Source: a virus. Taken from it: DNA of 64,000 nucleotides. Below, in pieces: positions 12,101-19,774 of this stretch (the first letter of the stretch is position 1; each line of letters starts with the position of its first letter). A model generated the notes under the pieces. The model was not told the DNA's origin, did not search any database, and saw only the letters and a list, made by a program, of their open reading frames with translations. The translations under genes and the position numbers were made by a program. Location of the stretch: the IMG/VR virus record IMGVR_UViG_3300028025_002046, positions 1 through 64,000 of that record. One strand, given 5' to 3'.

Positions 12101-14656
12101 TTCTGCGAACTGTGCCTTAACCTTGCCGCCTGTTGAGGAAGCACTTCCGCCCATCTTAAGATCATTAATAGACTTATTAATAACTCCGTAGTCAGCGAAT
12201 AGATTCTTTGGTCTCCAGTTTTTAAACGATCTTGATGCTCCAAATCCAATGTCTCTTGATGTTGTGTCCTCGTTTAGGTGAGAGGCATCGACTCCAAGAT
12301 AATTTTCTCTGATTCTCTGCTTTTTGCTTTGCTCACTATTAAGATCGATTCCCATTTCGGCAGCTAGACTTTCTAGTATTGCAAGCTCTTCATCTCTGCC
12401 CTGCCATTTCATGTCTCTTGACTGTTTCCTAATTGCATCTGGTGCAAACTCTGTCTTGGTCTTTTTCTTTAGCCTTGCACCAAGTGCTCTTTTGCCAACG
12501 CTAAATCCAGGAATATTTCCATCAATAAGTGAGTTTACTAGGTCTGGGTATTTGGCAACATTCTTTGCAGGAATAATGGCTTCTCTATTAGATACTCTAG
12601 CAATAATAGAATCTGAGGTTCCAGTTCCAGGACCACGGATAATTCCACCATTGGCAAATTTCTTTGTAGGTCCTGCTTTACCCTTGCCACCTGTAGCGAC
12701 AGGCATTAATCTTTGAGATGCTAGAACAGCTCTTTCGTATGCTGAGGCAAGCTTGTTTACAGAACCTGCCTCTACATTAAATGTTTGAATAAGTTTTCCA
12801 TGAACCTGGTCAAGAGAGGCGGCAACAGCCTTAGCCTTGATCTGCTCTTCTGTCATGTATCGTGTTTCTTGTCCCAGGATTTCAGACGACGTTTGAACTC
12901 TATTAAACATGCTCTTTAAAGCAGCAAAACCTTTAATAAGGTTGGCAAAGCCGTTGGCTACAAGACCAAAGGTCATTAGCAATACTGGACCTAGACCTGC
13001 AACAATGCTAGTAAATCCAACTATAAATGTTTTTGTTCCATCACTAAGACCATTAAATGCTTTTAGTATACCGTTTACCCAGTCAATAATTGGTGTAACA
13101 AACTTCATAAATGCTTCACCAATTGGTGCTAATTGAGTCTGGAAGTCTTGAATTGCTTTTTGGAACTTGTATAGTGGTGAAGATGATAGCTGTCTAAGTT
13201 CTCGTGCTGCTAGAGCAGCCAACTCTATTGAAGACTTTTGAGCAAGCTGTGCCGTTGTTGCTGCTTGGCTAGAATCACTTGCAACGTTTTTCATCAGAGT
13301 GGAGATACGAGCAAACTGGAACTTGCCGAATAGTTGCTCAATCGCTTTTGCACGGTTTAGAGGATCTAACTTGTCAAGTGCTTTGGCAAACTCTGTTACT
13401 GTTCCACGAACATCTCCCTTGTTTGTTTTAACAATCTTTTCTAAGTTAATACCAAAACCCTGTAGCATTTGTTTTGCTTTACCTGTTGGATTAATCATTG
13501 CTGCAAGACCAGACTTTAGTGCGTTAGCACCTTCGGATGCATTAATGCCACCTTCACGCATAGCGGTTAGGAAGAATGCTAAGTCTTCTACGTCTCCACC
13601 AAGTTGTTTAATAACTGGACCAGCTTTTGGAATAGCGATTGTGAGGTCTTCGATGCTTACTGCTGTCTGGTTTTCTACAGCGTTTAGGAAGTTAATCTTT
13701 TTACCGAGATCTTCTGCTGCTGTTCCAAATGTATCTGTTAGACTAATAGTAGTTTGCAATGCTTGCTGTTGTTCTACCTGACCAAGTACGGCTAGTTTCG
13801 AAGCCTGTTGTACCTGACCAAGAAGGTCTGCACCAGTCTTACCCATTGCTGCAGCCTTAGATGCCATCTCCATGGTATCGCTAACTGCAAGCCCATACTT
13901 TGTAAACTCACCAGCTAGTCTTCTAATACTTTCAGCCATGGCATCTGTGTCTTTAGCACTTGTAGAGAGATCTCCGTATACACGCTTAAAAGAAATTATT
14001 TGCTTTTCCATGTCAGAGAAGGCTTGCATTGCTTTACCAGCAAAAATTCCCAAAGGAATTGTAAAACCAACCATAAGCTGACGACCAGCCCACTGAGTAT
14101 TCTTACCCCAATTGAGCATCTGGGTTGAACCCTGCTTTAGCAGTTGATTGAGAAGTTGCTGCTTCTGTGCAGCAATAGCAGTCTTGGTCTGAAGGTTGTT
14201 CATGTCAAGAGCAAGTGGTCTTACCTGAATAGCCTTCATTGCACCATTGGCATCACGACCTAGTTTAATGTATTGTGTTTGTAAACTCTTTACTCGCTCT
14301 ACCGCAACTTTTTCAATAGTTGCAAATTCTCTAGCAAAACTTCTACCAAATGATTTTGATGCTCCACCTGCATAACGGAAATACTCACCCATTGTGAGCT
14401 TGTTCTTTTCAAGTGCGTTTGTAAAAGACTCTGCAGTTGTTTTTACTGTGGTCATGCTGGCAGCGAATTTGCCAGTCGCATTAATGTTGTCGATTAGTGA
14501 TCTCTGTACCCCAGCAGCCTGTGCTCTTTGGGTTGGACCAAGCCTGGAGAGTTGTGTATGAAGGGCTGACAATTCACTCTGCAGGGCTTTAAGACCTGTC
14601 AGAGCTTTTGATGTGTCAATATTTAAGCCAATATTAGCCTGTACATCATCAGCCAT
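6140..14656 (-). CDS. Tape measure protein with inserted enzyme-like domains (2838 aa)
   Basis: The largest gene in the window follows two tail-chaperone-like genes, as tape measures do. The N-terminal half is helical with a membrane-active region near residues 540-580 and Ala/Lys/Glu-rich coiled coils around 1000-1150. From about residue 667 a linker with GPGTGTSDSI and REAIIPAKN appears; related linkers recur near 1757 (GPGTGTSDDIPAMLSNGEYV) and 2742 (SGTDTIPAMLTPGEFV). Between the later linkers are compact non-coiled segments: about 1875-2065, about 2100-2345 (RPTYGSLV then DRYGDISLITK, resembling DUF3626) and about 2420-2690 (ILRVAN, FLSITT, PESNVVDG, weakly like an ADP-ribosyltransferase fold). 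At the usual 0.15 nm per residue the full length would give a tail near 0.4 micrometre, less if the domains do not contribute. Domain calls are from memory and tentative. Confidence 0.9.
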   Translation of the reverse strand: MADDVQANIGLNIDTSKALTGLKALQSELSALHTQLSRLGPTQRAQAAGVQRSLIDNINATGKFAASMTTVKTTAESFTNALEKNKLTMGEYFRYAGGASKSFGRSFAREFATIEKVAVERVKSLQTQYIKLGRDANGAMKAIQVRPLALDMNNLQTKTAIAAQKQQLLNQLLKQGSTQMLNWGKNTQWAGRQLMVGFTIPLGIFAGKAMQAFSDMEKQIISFKRVYGDLSTSAKDTDAMAESIRRLAGEFTKYGLAVSDTMEMASKAAAMGKTGADLLGQVQQASKLAVLGQVEQQQALQTTISLTDTFGTAAEDLGKKINFLNAVENQTAVSIEDLTIAIPKAGPVIKQLGGDVEDLAFFLTAMREGGINASEGANALKSGLAAMINPTGKAKQMLQGFGINLEKIVKTNKGDVRGTVTEFAKALDKLDPLNRAKAIEQLFGKFQFARISTLMKNVASDSSQAATTAQLAQKSSIELAALAARELRQLSSSPLYKFQKAIQDFQTQLAPIGEAFMKFVTPIIDWVNGILKAFNGLSDGTKTFIVGFTSIVAGLGPVLLMTFGLVANGFANLIKGFAALKSMFNRVQTSSEILGQETRYMTEEQIKAKAVAASLDQVHGKLIQTFNVEAGSVNKLASAYERAVLASQRLMPVATGGKGKAGPTKKFANGGIIRGPGTGTSDSIIARVSNREAIIPAKNVAKYPDLVNSLIDGNIPGFSVGKRALGARLKKKTKTEFAPDAIRKQSRDMKWQGRDEELAILESLAAEMGIDLNSEQSKKQRIRENYLGVDASHLNEDTTSRDIGFGASRSFKNWRPKNLFADYGVINKSINDLKMGGSASSTGGKVKAQFAEKLQTISTSLDMDPKEVDSIAKKIFKGGHVVTQKQRAVAEKIMGLAVENATTPLEKFKYTGAQRILKRRAKGKFYNQEEIAKRGYTFSEESNRRYQDQAVSSVSRELANAEKSERDEFLKTAASKQGQRQTEVAEGKKQIEATRRSTKAKKETAQADESVAKSSKETAKEYLTRAREERKLNKKLTVKQKRVLAEYDAIQAQAAEKRRATIANKRSKSQAQEANMLRLYGTVDPTQEQIQAVRDQKKIDEKARKAKGAERKASMNKKPSLFGFGKASQNRRTAGAAKYVGGMRGFGVGTGIAMAGGLAASVIPDQNVANMVGIGAQVAGVASMFPKLALGIARFLPGIGIAVTALTGLAFVVDKLGEAERQRAKSIKAQAKAANMSKEDKSFFGDFFGKATTSSYISSITATADQGITDPMSMAASEMRKSEDFKKNYKEIIDELKTASTDNANLLISNLSLGLSKDFAKDEISVIVKALQDEAGRTDINLQFAVVDVTTDVGRQAAQKAVEDSLAMLKSFSSQTYTESSIIRDLYVANEQAMLAGVNVTPIDNISPVSALDMLPQYRMQDAYKQFLEIKGGIQGKLEESMAAGDDTAIAKYSGYLKQVNTNIENFLKNNPAFTDALSTASGSISSTFDALESALDRGDITMTQYQDRVNELINTVSRSDQGPLLVETLIRQLSVTNPEIAKTISGIKSVRGQLAGVLALASGANVEKVLALINAIKSAETLGLPTNKLEADLQALIGNIPAAEKVVPPPGDGENPRITAANKKIDKYQAGIDLIAIAEEKINKKYDKRIEALDKVQELNDQISQQQRDQLDLADALSRGDIGAAASAAQTMRANEQNLQIQRQRDNLDAARRMELDAVTDPLGRTRSYLEGKIAVLEEQIAKINFWAVNKKPKNAATGGMINHYRPGGSVMGPGTGTSDDIPAMLSNGEYVIRAKAVKALGVDTLDRMNHAEKFGIGGFARRFAKGGKVVPRNARMADRADRIRQGLLPGPVVDRSDKKKLSKFRLGEHKASLFYNVPNVKTNEGMTPDYFNYDGNYKEVSALPGAIYNSFTDSYEPTNAFREIGPGKYAFHSAQDAFVYYKVLMQNRRKLESFIKGPANDYREKDFISIEGAHNFTQQELIQNRTYGPWNGLDQKEAKTFAKSIKSLYGPAAFDSIWKSFGLDDSLLSDKPIKLDKEQKRIEKIIMDGHIYPTLSNNTSTRLHFADGGIVERLRAFRNNERKKFIQPSKSASLLLPQMLKRTKLAARTTQDALMSMIAGDGRYKNAFETGSGEDFKDVNENSRAKWTRLNMEADALGIPKSAKPQARPTYGSLVTDSKILESLNRTLGGKTGKRFNLVSDINSDQLDRYGDISLITKNRVKNRSTFYTGDTLETYARNGLFGRDNFGPVPISGKKSDILKRAALDRLNMRFGTNKIGENAYSINNKPRYFETQTPGGFTLDEIAKIRVHSSDDAARDVFNELRNSGIKTKVYGPSGRVRGGMLSGLLRTLGRIGGPEGMFLADALLGTSSMGMPNLPGQSRSPFASGAYAMGGMVGKYADGGRVGPGSADADEKWTMAEYIKRPLTLHNSTQDMARKRIDNLISRNKLSIPAGSSILRVANTHDAKALSLLKPGQSAILDQFLSITTPNQKADIGNGTFVDFVEGMRDGTINTGGRYYDPSNKSPLIKFNVKSDVPGILDMNPLLDSPESNVVDGLLARGQVIKLRKVSTAKDGSKTYHIDLDSKNKASLGLNEILWGSERAETYRKIRNEEKNGEIDKARGYSKSSSPQSFLEDIQRRRTYEAAPGIDPTSPNMWKSVSKLFSRFGRAFSVLGGPEFAAISDYLFGTSYLQEMTGMDFRNPLGSKGFQTFDSEGRPTLANGGMVSKIKPSYFNAGGYASGTDTIPAMLTPGEFVMSRSAVQNFGVDNLKAINSGQALQSASANSQTSVGDSVYNSNSYSISVNVSSASDPNDIARTVMAQIQRIDAQTTRSNRY

Positions 14657-14682
14657 TCATAAACACCTCTTTACTTATTTTA

Positions 14683-14997
14683 TTATAGGTTAGGACCTAC
14701 TGAACCAGTCATGTCGATTCCTGAAGCGGCTTCGATAATCTGGTATACGGTTGGGAGGTCTACTAGATCTTCCAATCCCTTTGCATCGACCACTAGGTCT
14801 GGTGCATACTGCTTTAGTGCAATGCCAACACAGTCGATCAACAGGTCCATCGACTTGTCGTTATCTTCTGCTACTGTTGCTAGTCCATCAAACTTCTTCA
14901 TAAATTCACGAAGTAGTGAGATCTTTAGTGGACGAGCTGATAATTCTGTTCCGTTGAGAAGTGTAATCTTCTTCTCTTCATTTACGGTTACTGCCAT
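14683..14997 (-). CDS. Short tail assembly chaperone-like protein (104 aa)
   Basis: An acidic helical 104-aa protein lies immediately upstream of the tape measure. It aligns by eye along its length with the first ~100 residues of the preceding 228-aa gene: RPLKISLLREFMKKF versus APLKIKYLRQFMQKF, and YQIIEAASGIDM versus YKIVDAAAGIKI. It has its own ribosome site (AGGAGGATATC before ATG) and its own extended -10 promoter. It therefore looks like an independently translated copy of the chaperone N-domain rather than a frameshift product. Chaperone function is inferred from position and paralogy. Confidence 0.75.
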   Translation of the reverse strand: MAVTVNEEKKITLLNGTELSARPLKISLLREFMKKFDGLATVAEDNDKSMDLLIDCVGIALKQYAPDLVVDAKGLEDLVDLPTVYQIIEAASGIDMTGSVGPNL

Positions 14998-15022
14998 GAT
15001 ATCCTCCTATAGGTTATAGTTT

Positions 15023-15028
15023 ATTATA
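15023..15028 (-). promoter_or_regulatory. Extended -10 promoter for the short chaperone gene
   Basis: On the minus strand TGG-TATAAT lies about 25 nt upstream of the ATG, with AGGAGG between. No good -35 is seen, so it would depend on the extended -10 TG. Confidence 0.45.
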
Positions 15029-15040
15029 CCATAAATGATT

Positions 15041-15727
15041 TTACCATTTTTCGTAAGATAATCCATTACCAATACCAAAGCCAGCCTTAGCAGCGTTAGC
15101 ACCCTGTAGGGAAACAATGTCATTTGGATCTCCTGTTTGTCCTTTACTGAATACTCTAGCCTTCATTGCTTCCCATGGATTGTCTTCTTCTTTGCCAGAT
15201 TGAGCATCTAGGTCTACCCCCTGGATTGCAGCAAAAAACTTCTTTTCCTGATAATCTAGCTCTCTTTTTGCTTCAAGCGTTGCTGTTAGTTCTGGTAGCG
15301 ATAGCGACATTTCTAGTTCGTCATAGTCTTTCCAGATACCAATAAGAAACGCTTCGGACTCTAGTTTTGCTAAATCAAACTTATCCCAGGTATTGTCGCT
15401 ATTAACAGCTTGTTCTTTTACTGGCTCATCTTTCTTGCTTTCGTCAATCTTGATACCTGCTGCTGCATCTACTATCTTATAGATTGCTTTAATATCAAAG
15501 TTATCTTCTACGTCATCTACAGTTTTAAATGCTGGATGATATTGCTGCATTGCAATCTGTACACACTCAGTTAGTTGTGATATTGCTTCCATGTCGTCCT
15601 CTGACGTTTTTACAGATTGAAACTTTTGCATAAATTGTCTTAGGTATTTAATCTTAAGTGGTGCTAAAACTATCGTAAGACCATCTACTGTGTCTACGTA
15701 TTCTACTTTATATATATTAGTTGCCAT
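15041..15727 (-). CDS. Long tail assembly chaperone-like protein (228 aa)
   Basis: The N-terminal ~100 residues are paralogous to the next gene. The C-terminal half (SQLTECVQIAMQ to the end) adds a charged Glu/Lys/Asp-rich extension ending in ANAAKAGFGIGNGLSYEKW. Long and short forms of a tail chaperone are normally produced by a frameshift in one gene; here two separate genes could supply them. No slippery heptamer was recognised at the end of the shared domain. The ATG is exactly 6 nt after a TATACT -10, so the mRNA is probably leaderless. Confidence 0.75.
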   Translation of the reverse strand: MATNIYKVEYVDTVDGLTIVLAPLKIKYLRQFMQKFQSVKTSEDDMEAISQLTECVQIAMQQYHPAFKTVDDVEDNFDIKAIYKIVDAAAGIKIDESKKDEPVKEQAVNSDNTWDKFDLAKLESEAFLIGIWKDYDELEMSLSLPELTATLEAKRELDYQEKKFFAAIQGVDLDAQSGKEEDNPWEAMKARVFSKGQTGDPNDIVSLQGANAAKAGFGIGNGLSYEKW

Positions 15728-15733
15728 TAGTCT

Positions 15734-15739
15734 AGTATA
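15734..15739 (-). promoter_or_regulatory. Extended -10 promoter, leaderless start
   Basis: The minus strand reads TGT-TATACT, then 6 nt, then ATG of the 228-aa chaperone-like gene. It directly follows the tail-tube terminator, so transcription restarts here. Confidence 0.5.
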
Positions 15740-15740
15740 A

Positions 15741-15771
15741 CAAAAACTACCCCCACCGAAGTGAGGGTAGT
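15741..15771 (-). terminator. Intrinsic terminator after the tail tube gene
   Basis: On the minus strand ACTACCCTCAC-TTCG-GTGGGGGTAGT forms an 11-bp stem (one G-T pair) with a TTCG loop, followed by TTTTTG. It lies between the tail tube stop and the chaperone-like gene, limiting read-through from the highly expressed tube gene. Confidence 0.9.
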
Positions 15772-15794
15772 CTTATCACTGTTTAGTTATTTGG

Positions 15795-16478
15795 TTAGAC
15801 AGCTGTTGGCTTGCCTGGGGCGTTGCTAGATGCGTTGTTTGCACCGTATGTACGGTCAACGATCTTACCGTATGAGCCAGTGTCGTTTGGAAGTAGTCGG
15901 AATGATACCTCAAACATAGTTGCCTCATCACGCTTCGCAGAGATCGTTACGTTCTCAATTGAGAGTGCACGATACGCTACGTAGATACGCTCAATTTCGT
16001 TGCCTGGTTCGCAGTCTCCTGATCCAGGACCAACTGCAACTAGACCACGCTCTACTGGGCACTCGCCTAGCTGACCTGCTGAGATATCTAGAACGTCTTC
16101 TCCGTCGAAAGCTCCTGTAGTAGGAATGCTTGCGTCAGAATCTGGACGTGCGATAGCCAATAGTAGGTTTTCTAGTGTAGCTTCAGCGAAAGCAGTGTTC
16201 AGGTTAACCTGCATACCCTGCTTGTATAGCTTTGCCACGTCAAGAACCTGATCAACTCTAACCTCACCGAAGTCAGGCTGGAACTGAAGCTCTAGACCAT
16301 TCATTGTATAACCAACGTTACGGAAGTCCGCATCGTTTGTTAGTGTGTGCTTGTAACTCTCTGTTGGAGTTGTTGGCGTTGGAAGATCGTCTTCAATCAT
16401 TTCACCACCGTTGAACGTAAATAGAGCAGCTGCACCAACGATAATGTTCTTATTTGAACCACGTGTGTAATTTGCCAT
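15795..16478 (-). CDS. Major tail (tube) protein (227 aa)
   Basis: The 227-aa protein begins MANYTRGSNKNIIVGAAALF and is a compact beta protein with GEVRVDQVLDVAKLYKQG in the middle, as tail tube subunits of long-tailed phages often are. It lies between the tail terminator position and the chaperone-like genes, the conserved spot for the tube gene. It has its own promoter, a strong ribosome site (AGAGGTG) and a terminator, consistent with high expression. A CPVERGLVAVGPGSGDCEP segment with two cysteines is a distinctive insertion. Confidence 0.85.
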   Translation of the reverse strand: MANYTRGSNKNIIVGAAALFTFNGGEMIEDDLPTPTTPTESYKHTLTNDADFRNVGYTMNGLELQFQPDFGEVRVDQVLDVAKLYKQGMQVNLNTAFAEATLENLLLAIARPDSDASIPTTGAFDGEDVLDISAGQLGECPVERGLVAVGPGSGDCEPGNEIERIYVAYRALSIENVTISAKRDEATMFEVSFRLLPNDTGSYGKIVDRTYGANNASSNAPGKPTAV

Positions 16479-16526
16479 TATTTTTCACCTCTTTTCATAA
16501 AATAATGGGTGTGTTTCCTCTTTATA

Positions 16527-16532
16527 AGTATA
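16527..16532 (-). promoter_or_regulatory. Extended -10 promoter for the tail tube gene
   Basis: The minus strand carries TGT-TATACT about 50 nt before the tube ATG, in the only sizeable gap of the connector cluster. No consensus -35 is present. Confidence 0.45.
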
Positions 16533-16546
16533 ACACTCATTTTGAA

Positions 16547-17071
16547 TTAATCTTGATTGACGATGTGGTAGTCAAACTCTACAATCATCTTGTTACCGCC
16601 ATAGGTTCTGGCTGTTCCAAAGTCGATAATATCTCTGACTTCCTGTAGCTGATAAAGCTTAAAATTGTGAAAATAGAAGTTAGGCTCTAGGGTTTCGCCT
16701 TCTACTATAATGGATCCTTTTTCTTTGCACCAAGCATTTAACTCTTCTGCGGTTTCATCTGCTCTGTCCATCAGACGTAGCACCTTTTCGGTAACCTTAA
16801 CCATATTAATAATTGAGTTTTCTGCAGTTGCATAGAAGTAGTAAACAAGTTGCTCGCACTTGATGTGTGGGAAAGGCTTTCTACGCATACGAATAAGTCT
16901 GTCGTATGTACACATTACACCACCTACTGGAAAGTATTCTGTTAAGTCATTAATTGTAGATGGGGTGGTTGGAAAAAATGGCACTGTGCTAAACCCCAGG
17001 TCTTGCAACTGCTCCTGCAGGTATGCGTTTACCCATAGGATTGGCGTATTTAAAATTGATGTTTGACTCAT
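16547..17071 (-). CDS. Probable tail terminator protein (174 aa)
   Basis: A 174-aa protein lies directly upstream of the tail tube gene. It has mixed alpha/beta composition (LWVNAYLQEQLQDLG, YYFYATAENSIINMVKVTEKV, IVEFDYHIVNQD). Size and position match tail terminators that cap the tube and join it to the head. It overlaps the preceding gene by 4 nt. The identity comes from gene order only. Confidence 0.6.
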   Translation of the reverse strand: MSQTSILNTPILWVNAYLQEQLQDLGFSTVPFFPTTPSTINDLTEYFPVGGVMCTYDRLIRMRRKPFPHIKCEQLVYYFYATAENSIINMVKVTEKVLRLMDRADETAEELNAWCKEKGSIIVEGETLEPNFYFHNFKLYQLQEVRDIIDFGTARTYGGNKMIVEFDYHIVNQD

Positions 17072-17748
17072 AGGTCTATCCTTCCTGCGTTACTTATCCA
17101 GCGATACCCTGCCTTGTAGCCAATAGACTTTCCAGCCTTTGAGCCAGTTGACAGGTATCTTTTGAAAAGTGACATATCTTTAATACTATCAGATATTCCA
17201 GTAACTTGCAAGAATGACTGGTTAAAGTATCTGTCAAAGAACATGTTAAATGTTTCTTCGTATCCGTTTTGCACGGCATCTCCACCTGGGTTCTCTATGT
17301 ATACTGGATTCTTTGTAAAAACTTTTTCTCCGTTGTCGTCAAATGCTAGGACGGAAGCCCTCTTGGGTCTAATAACTACTGGGATGCCGTTTTCCATAAT
17401 CCTAGCCTTGTCGTAAAACGGTGTTGACGAACCAGCCTTTACTGAAGAAGATTGTCTGAATGATGAGTTTATGCTAAGACCAGAGCCAGTTGCTGTATAC
17501 TCAATGTCGAATAGTCTTGCATCTGGTGAGCCAGTCTGATACCATTCGTATACGTGATGTAGCTTCTGTGGATCCATTCTGGCATTTAGGTCTATAAAGT
17601 CTTTTAGCATCTCTACTGTAGTCTTACCAATATTATCAATCATTGCTTGCTTACCAGCTTTGGTTCCGTCTAGAAAGCCAATTGAATAGTTTATGACATT
17701 CTTCATTTCATTCATAAACTGCTTGTCGTCAAACTTGATTGTTATCAT
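17068..17748 (-). CDS. Head-tail connector / neck protein (226 aa)
   Basis: A 226-aa basic protein within the connector cluster overlaps both neighbours by 4 nt (ATGA-type junctions). It starts MITIKFDDKQFMNEM and contains HHVYEWYQTG and a proline-rich PVVIRPKRASVLAF segment typical of minor head-tail joining proteins (HK97-gp10-like). Function is inferred from order: capsid, connectors, terminator, tube. Confidence 0.55.
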   Translation of the reverse strand: MITIKFDDKQFMNEMKNVINYSIGFLDGTKAGKQAMIDNIGKTTVEMLKDFIDLNARMDPQKLHHVYEWYQTGSPDARLFDIEYTATGSGLSINSSFRQSSSVKAGSSTPFYDKARIMENGIPVVIRPKRASVLAFDDNGEKVFTKNPVYIENPGGDAVQNGYEETFNMFFDRYFNQSFLQVTGISDSIKDMSLFKRYLSTGSKAGKSIGYKAGYRWISNAGRIDL

Positions 17749-18188
17749 ACATCTACCGCCTGGTTTTCAGATCTACGGATAACAACGTTGTAGTATTCTG
17801 TTCCACCAAACGGACCGACAATCGGAGTGCTAGTTGCAATCTCAAAGATAGTTGACTTACCAGAACGAATTCCTGCAGACTCATTGTAAATACTGTTACC
17901 CTGAGCATCTCTAATGTTTGCCAAGACTACGTTCGTCATTGAGTATGACTCATTTTCTGATTGAGTTAGGTCGTTTCTAACTCTTCCAATAAGAACTGTA
18001 TCGATGCTTATGTTTGCGTTTGTGGTGATATCTTCTTTGTATTTTCTACCTGCTGGTCCGAAGAAACAGGAAATGGTTCTGTCTAGGACCCATTGCTTTT
18101 TAAGATTGCCATAGCCACCAACCTCAACGATTGGATAATAAACGTCTACAAGTAGTGGATAAATAAAGTCTGTTGATTCGCATAGCAT
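17745..18188 (-). CDS. Head-tail connector protein (147 aa)
   Basis: A 147-aa beta-rich protein of the connector cluster, coupled to both neighbours by short overlaps. MLCESTDFIYPLLVDVYYP at the N-terminus and YYNVVIRRSENQAVDV at the C-terminus suggest a small beta barrel like head-tail stoppers. The assignment is positional. Confidence 0.5.
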   Translation of the reverse strand: MLCESTDFIYPLLVDVYYPIVEVGGYGNLKKQWVLDRTISCFFGPAGRKYKEDITTNANISIDTVLIGRVRNDLTQSENESYSMTNVVLANIRDAQGNSIYNESAGIRSGKSTIFEIATSTPIVGPFGGTEYYNVVIRRSENQAVDV

Positions 18189-19342
18189 TATAGAATTCCT
18201 GGCTTGAATACATTACCCTTGTAGTTATCAAGGATTCTGTCTACCATCAAGTTTCCAGTGCCTCCTAAAAATGCTGGTGCGAATTTAATATCGAACTGAT
18301 CGGTATTATATTGAGTAACAAATCTCTTCCAGTATTCATTGCGTCCACACTTTAGGTCGTCAATAAGCATAATTGCTGCTTGCTCTACATCTGGTGGAAC
18401 AGCCTTATAGCCTACGTCAAGAATAAAGGTGTAGTCATACCCATTTGGGAATACGCTTCCTTTTCTGCCATAGAATCCTAGGTCTCCTGCACCAACTGGA
18501 ATTCTTGGGGCAGCACTTTCTAGTCTATTAAATGTTCCTGTTTGTCCACGATAGATTGCTGAGTTATCTAGTGTAATTGCAAATGTTGTGTCCCAGATTC
18601 TTTGTACCGTTCCAAACTCTGTGCCAGGTGTGCTGTATGTGTCAAGTTTGATTTTGAACTCTGTTGAATTTTCTACTGAGTCTACTTTGAAAGTTCCATT
18701 AAGAATTTCTGGTGTAAATCCAGAAAATGTGATGCTGTCTCCTACTGCAAAATTATGTGGGGCAGTTGTCACGATTAGCGTATAGCCACCTGGGTTAGAT
18801 GATGCTGTGTCTGTTACAGAAAGAGCTACATCTTCTCCGTTATAAACAAGAACGTTATTCTCATATGCCTTTAGGACTCTCTTGGCATTATGCCAAATTG
18901 GGAAATAGTCTGTTCCCTGACCTACCTGCATAATTACCTGCTTGTGATTATAGAACCCTTCTCCTGTTGCAGAATCATTGCTAAGATAAGCATCCATCAT
19001 TGCTCTTGCAATAATTTCTAGTCTTTTATATTCTGCAATCTCTGATGCAGTTGTTCCCAACATAGATGGGTCTACATATGGTCTATAGACTGTTAGGTTT
19101 GAATCAATTACAATTTCTCCAAACAAATCTGTGTCATATACCCTGAAAACAAAGTCTCTGTCAAACTGAACCTTTGCTCTTGGTAGAACATATTCTATCG
19201 TAGAACCTACTGAAGACGTTACCTCGGTAGTTTCAAAAGAGTGGTCCACTACATCCTCAACGTAGATTACATACGTGTGGTTAGCCTCTGGTACGTCCCA
19301 GGTGGTTGTAATTGGATATGGTGGTAACCTTAATACTTCCAT
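18188..19342 (-). CDS. Head-to-tail adaptor with inserted Ig-like domain (384 aa)
   Basis: This 384-aa protein is long for an adaptor. The N-terminal ~95 residues form a beta domain (TYVIYVEDVVDHSFETTEV). Residues about 105-150 are helical (RLEIIARAMMDAYLSND). A beta segment near 185-235 (LIVTTAPHNFAVGDSITFSG) resembles an inserted Ig-like/ubiquitin-activating-type sandwich. The C-terminal helices (DVEQAAIMLIDDLKCGRNEYWKRF) resemble gp6-type head-tail adaptors. It overlaps both neighbours by one base. Confidence 0.55.
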   Translation of the reverse strand: MEVLRLPPYPITTTWDVPEANHTYVIYVEDVVDHSFETTEVTSSVGSTIEYVLPRAKVQFDRDFVFRVYDTDLFGEIVIDSNLTVYRPYVDPSMLGTTASEIAEYKRLEIIARAMMDAYLSNDSATGEGFYNHKQVIMQVGQGTDYFPIWHNAKRVLKAYENNVLVYNGEDVALSVTDTASSNPGGYTLIVTTAPHNFAVGDSITFSGFTPEILNGTFKVDSVENSTEFKIKLDTYSTPGTEFGTVQRIWDTTFAITLDNSAIYRGQTGTFNRLESAAPRIPVGAGDLGFYGRKGSVFPNGYDYTFILDVGYKAVPPDVEQAAIMLIDDLKCGRNEYWKRFVTQYNTDQFDIKFAPAFLGGTGNLMVDRILDNYKGNVFKPGIL

Positions 19343-19683
19343 TAGTTGCCGATGGCTCCTCTAATTTCTTCTGGTGTTGCTAATCTAACGTGAATACGCT
19401 TTAGCCACTGATCAGCCTGATCTTTAGGCATAATATTGTATCCTCTTGATACCTTGCCAACACCTTCCCAAGAAGCTGATCTAGTTGAATAGACAGCTAC
19501 CATTCCAAGGTCTTTGGACTCTTCTTTTTTCTTGGCTGTCTTTACAGGCTTTTCCTCTGCGACAACTTCTTCTGTAGAAGCTTCTTCTACCTTTACTTCT
19601 TCTGCGATTTCCTCTACAACGGCTTCTTCAGCGATTTCTGTAGGTACTTCTGCAATGATTTCAAAATCTTCATTAATAGACAT
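19342..19683 (-). CDS. Acidic head-region protein (113 aa)
   Basis: The N-terminal ~50 residues are almost all Glu/Ala/Val (a low-complexity acidic tail), then KPVKTAKKKEE, then a compact C-terminal domain (MVAVYSTRSASWEGVGKV, DQADQWLKRIHVRLATPEE). It lies just after the capsid gene and before the adaptor. It has its own -10 and an AGGAGGATATC ribosome site identical to that of the short chaperone gene. It could be a capsid accessory or connector protein; no family is recognised. Confidence 0.55.
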   Translation of the reverse strand: MSINEDFEIIAEVPTEIAEEAVVEEIAEEVKVEEASTEEVVAEEKPVKTAKKKEESKDLGMVAVYSTRSASWEGVGKVSRGYNIMPKDQADQWLKRIHVRLATPEEIRGAIGN

Positions 19684-19700
19684 GATATCCTCCTTGTCCT

Positions 19701-19706
19701 ATTATA
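19701..19706 (-). promoter_or_regulatory. Extended -10 promoter downstream of the capsid terminator
   Basis: The minus strand has GATG-TATAAT just beyond the capsid terminator, restarting transcription for the connector genes. No clear -35. Confidence 0.45.
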
Positions 19707-19752
19707 CATCATAATTAAAAAGTAAGAGGGCAGGAACTAGTCCTGCCCCCTC
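19707..19752 (-). terminator. Intrinsic terminator after the capsid gene
   Basis: On the minus strand GAGGGGGCAGGA and TCCTGCCCTC pair across a short loop (two extra G bulge out), followed by TTACTTTTTAATT. It sits 22 nt past the capsid stop. Confidence 0.85.
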
Positions 19753-19774
19753 ACGGAGTTTCTCCTTAGAAAGA

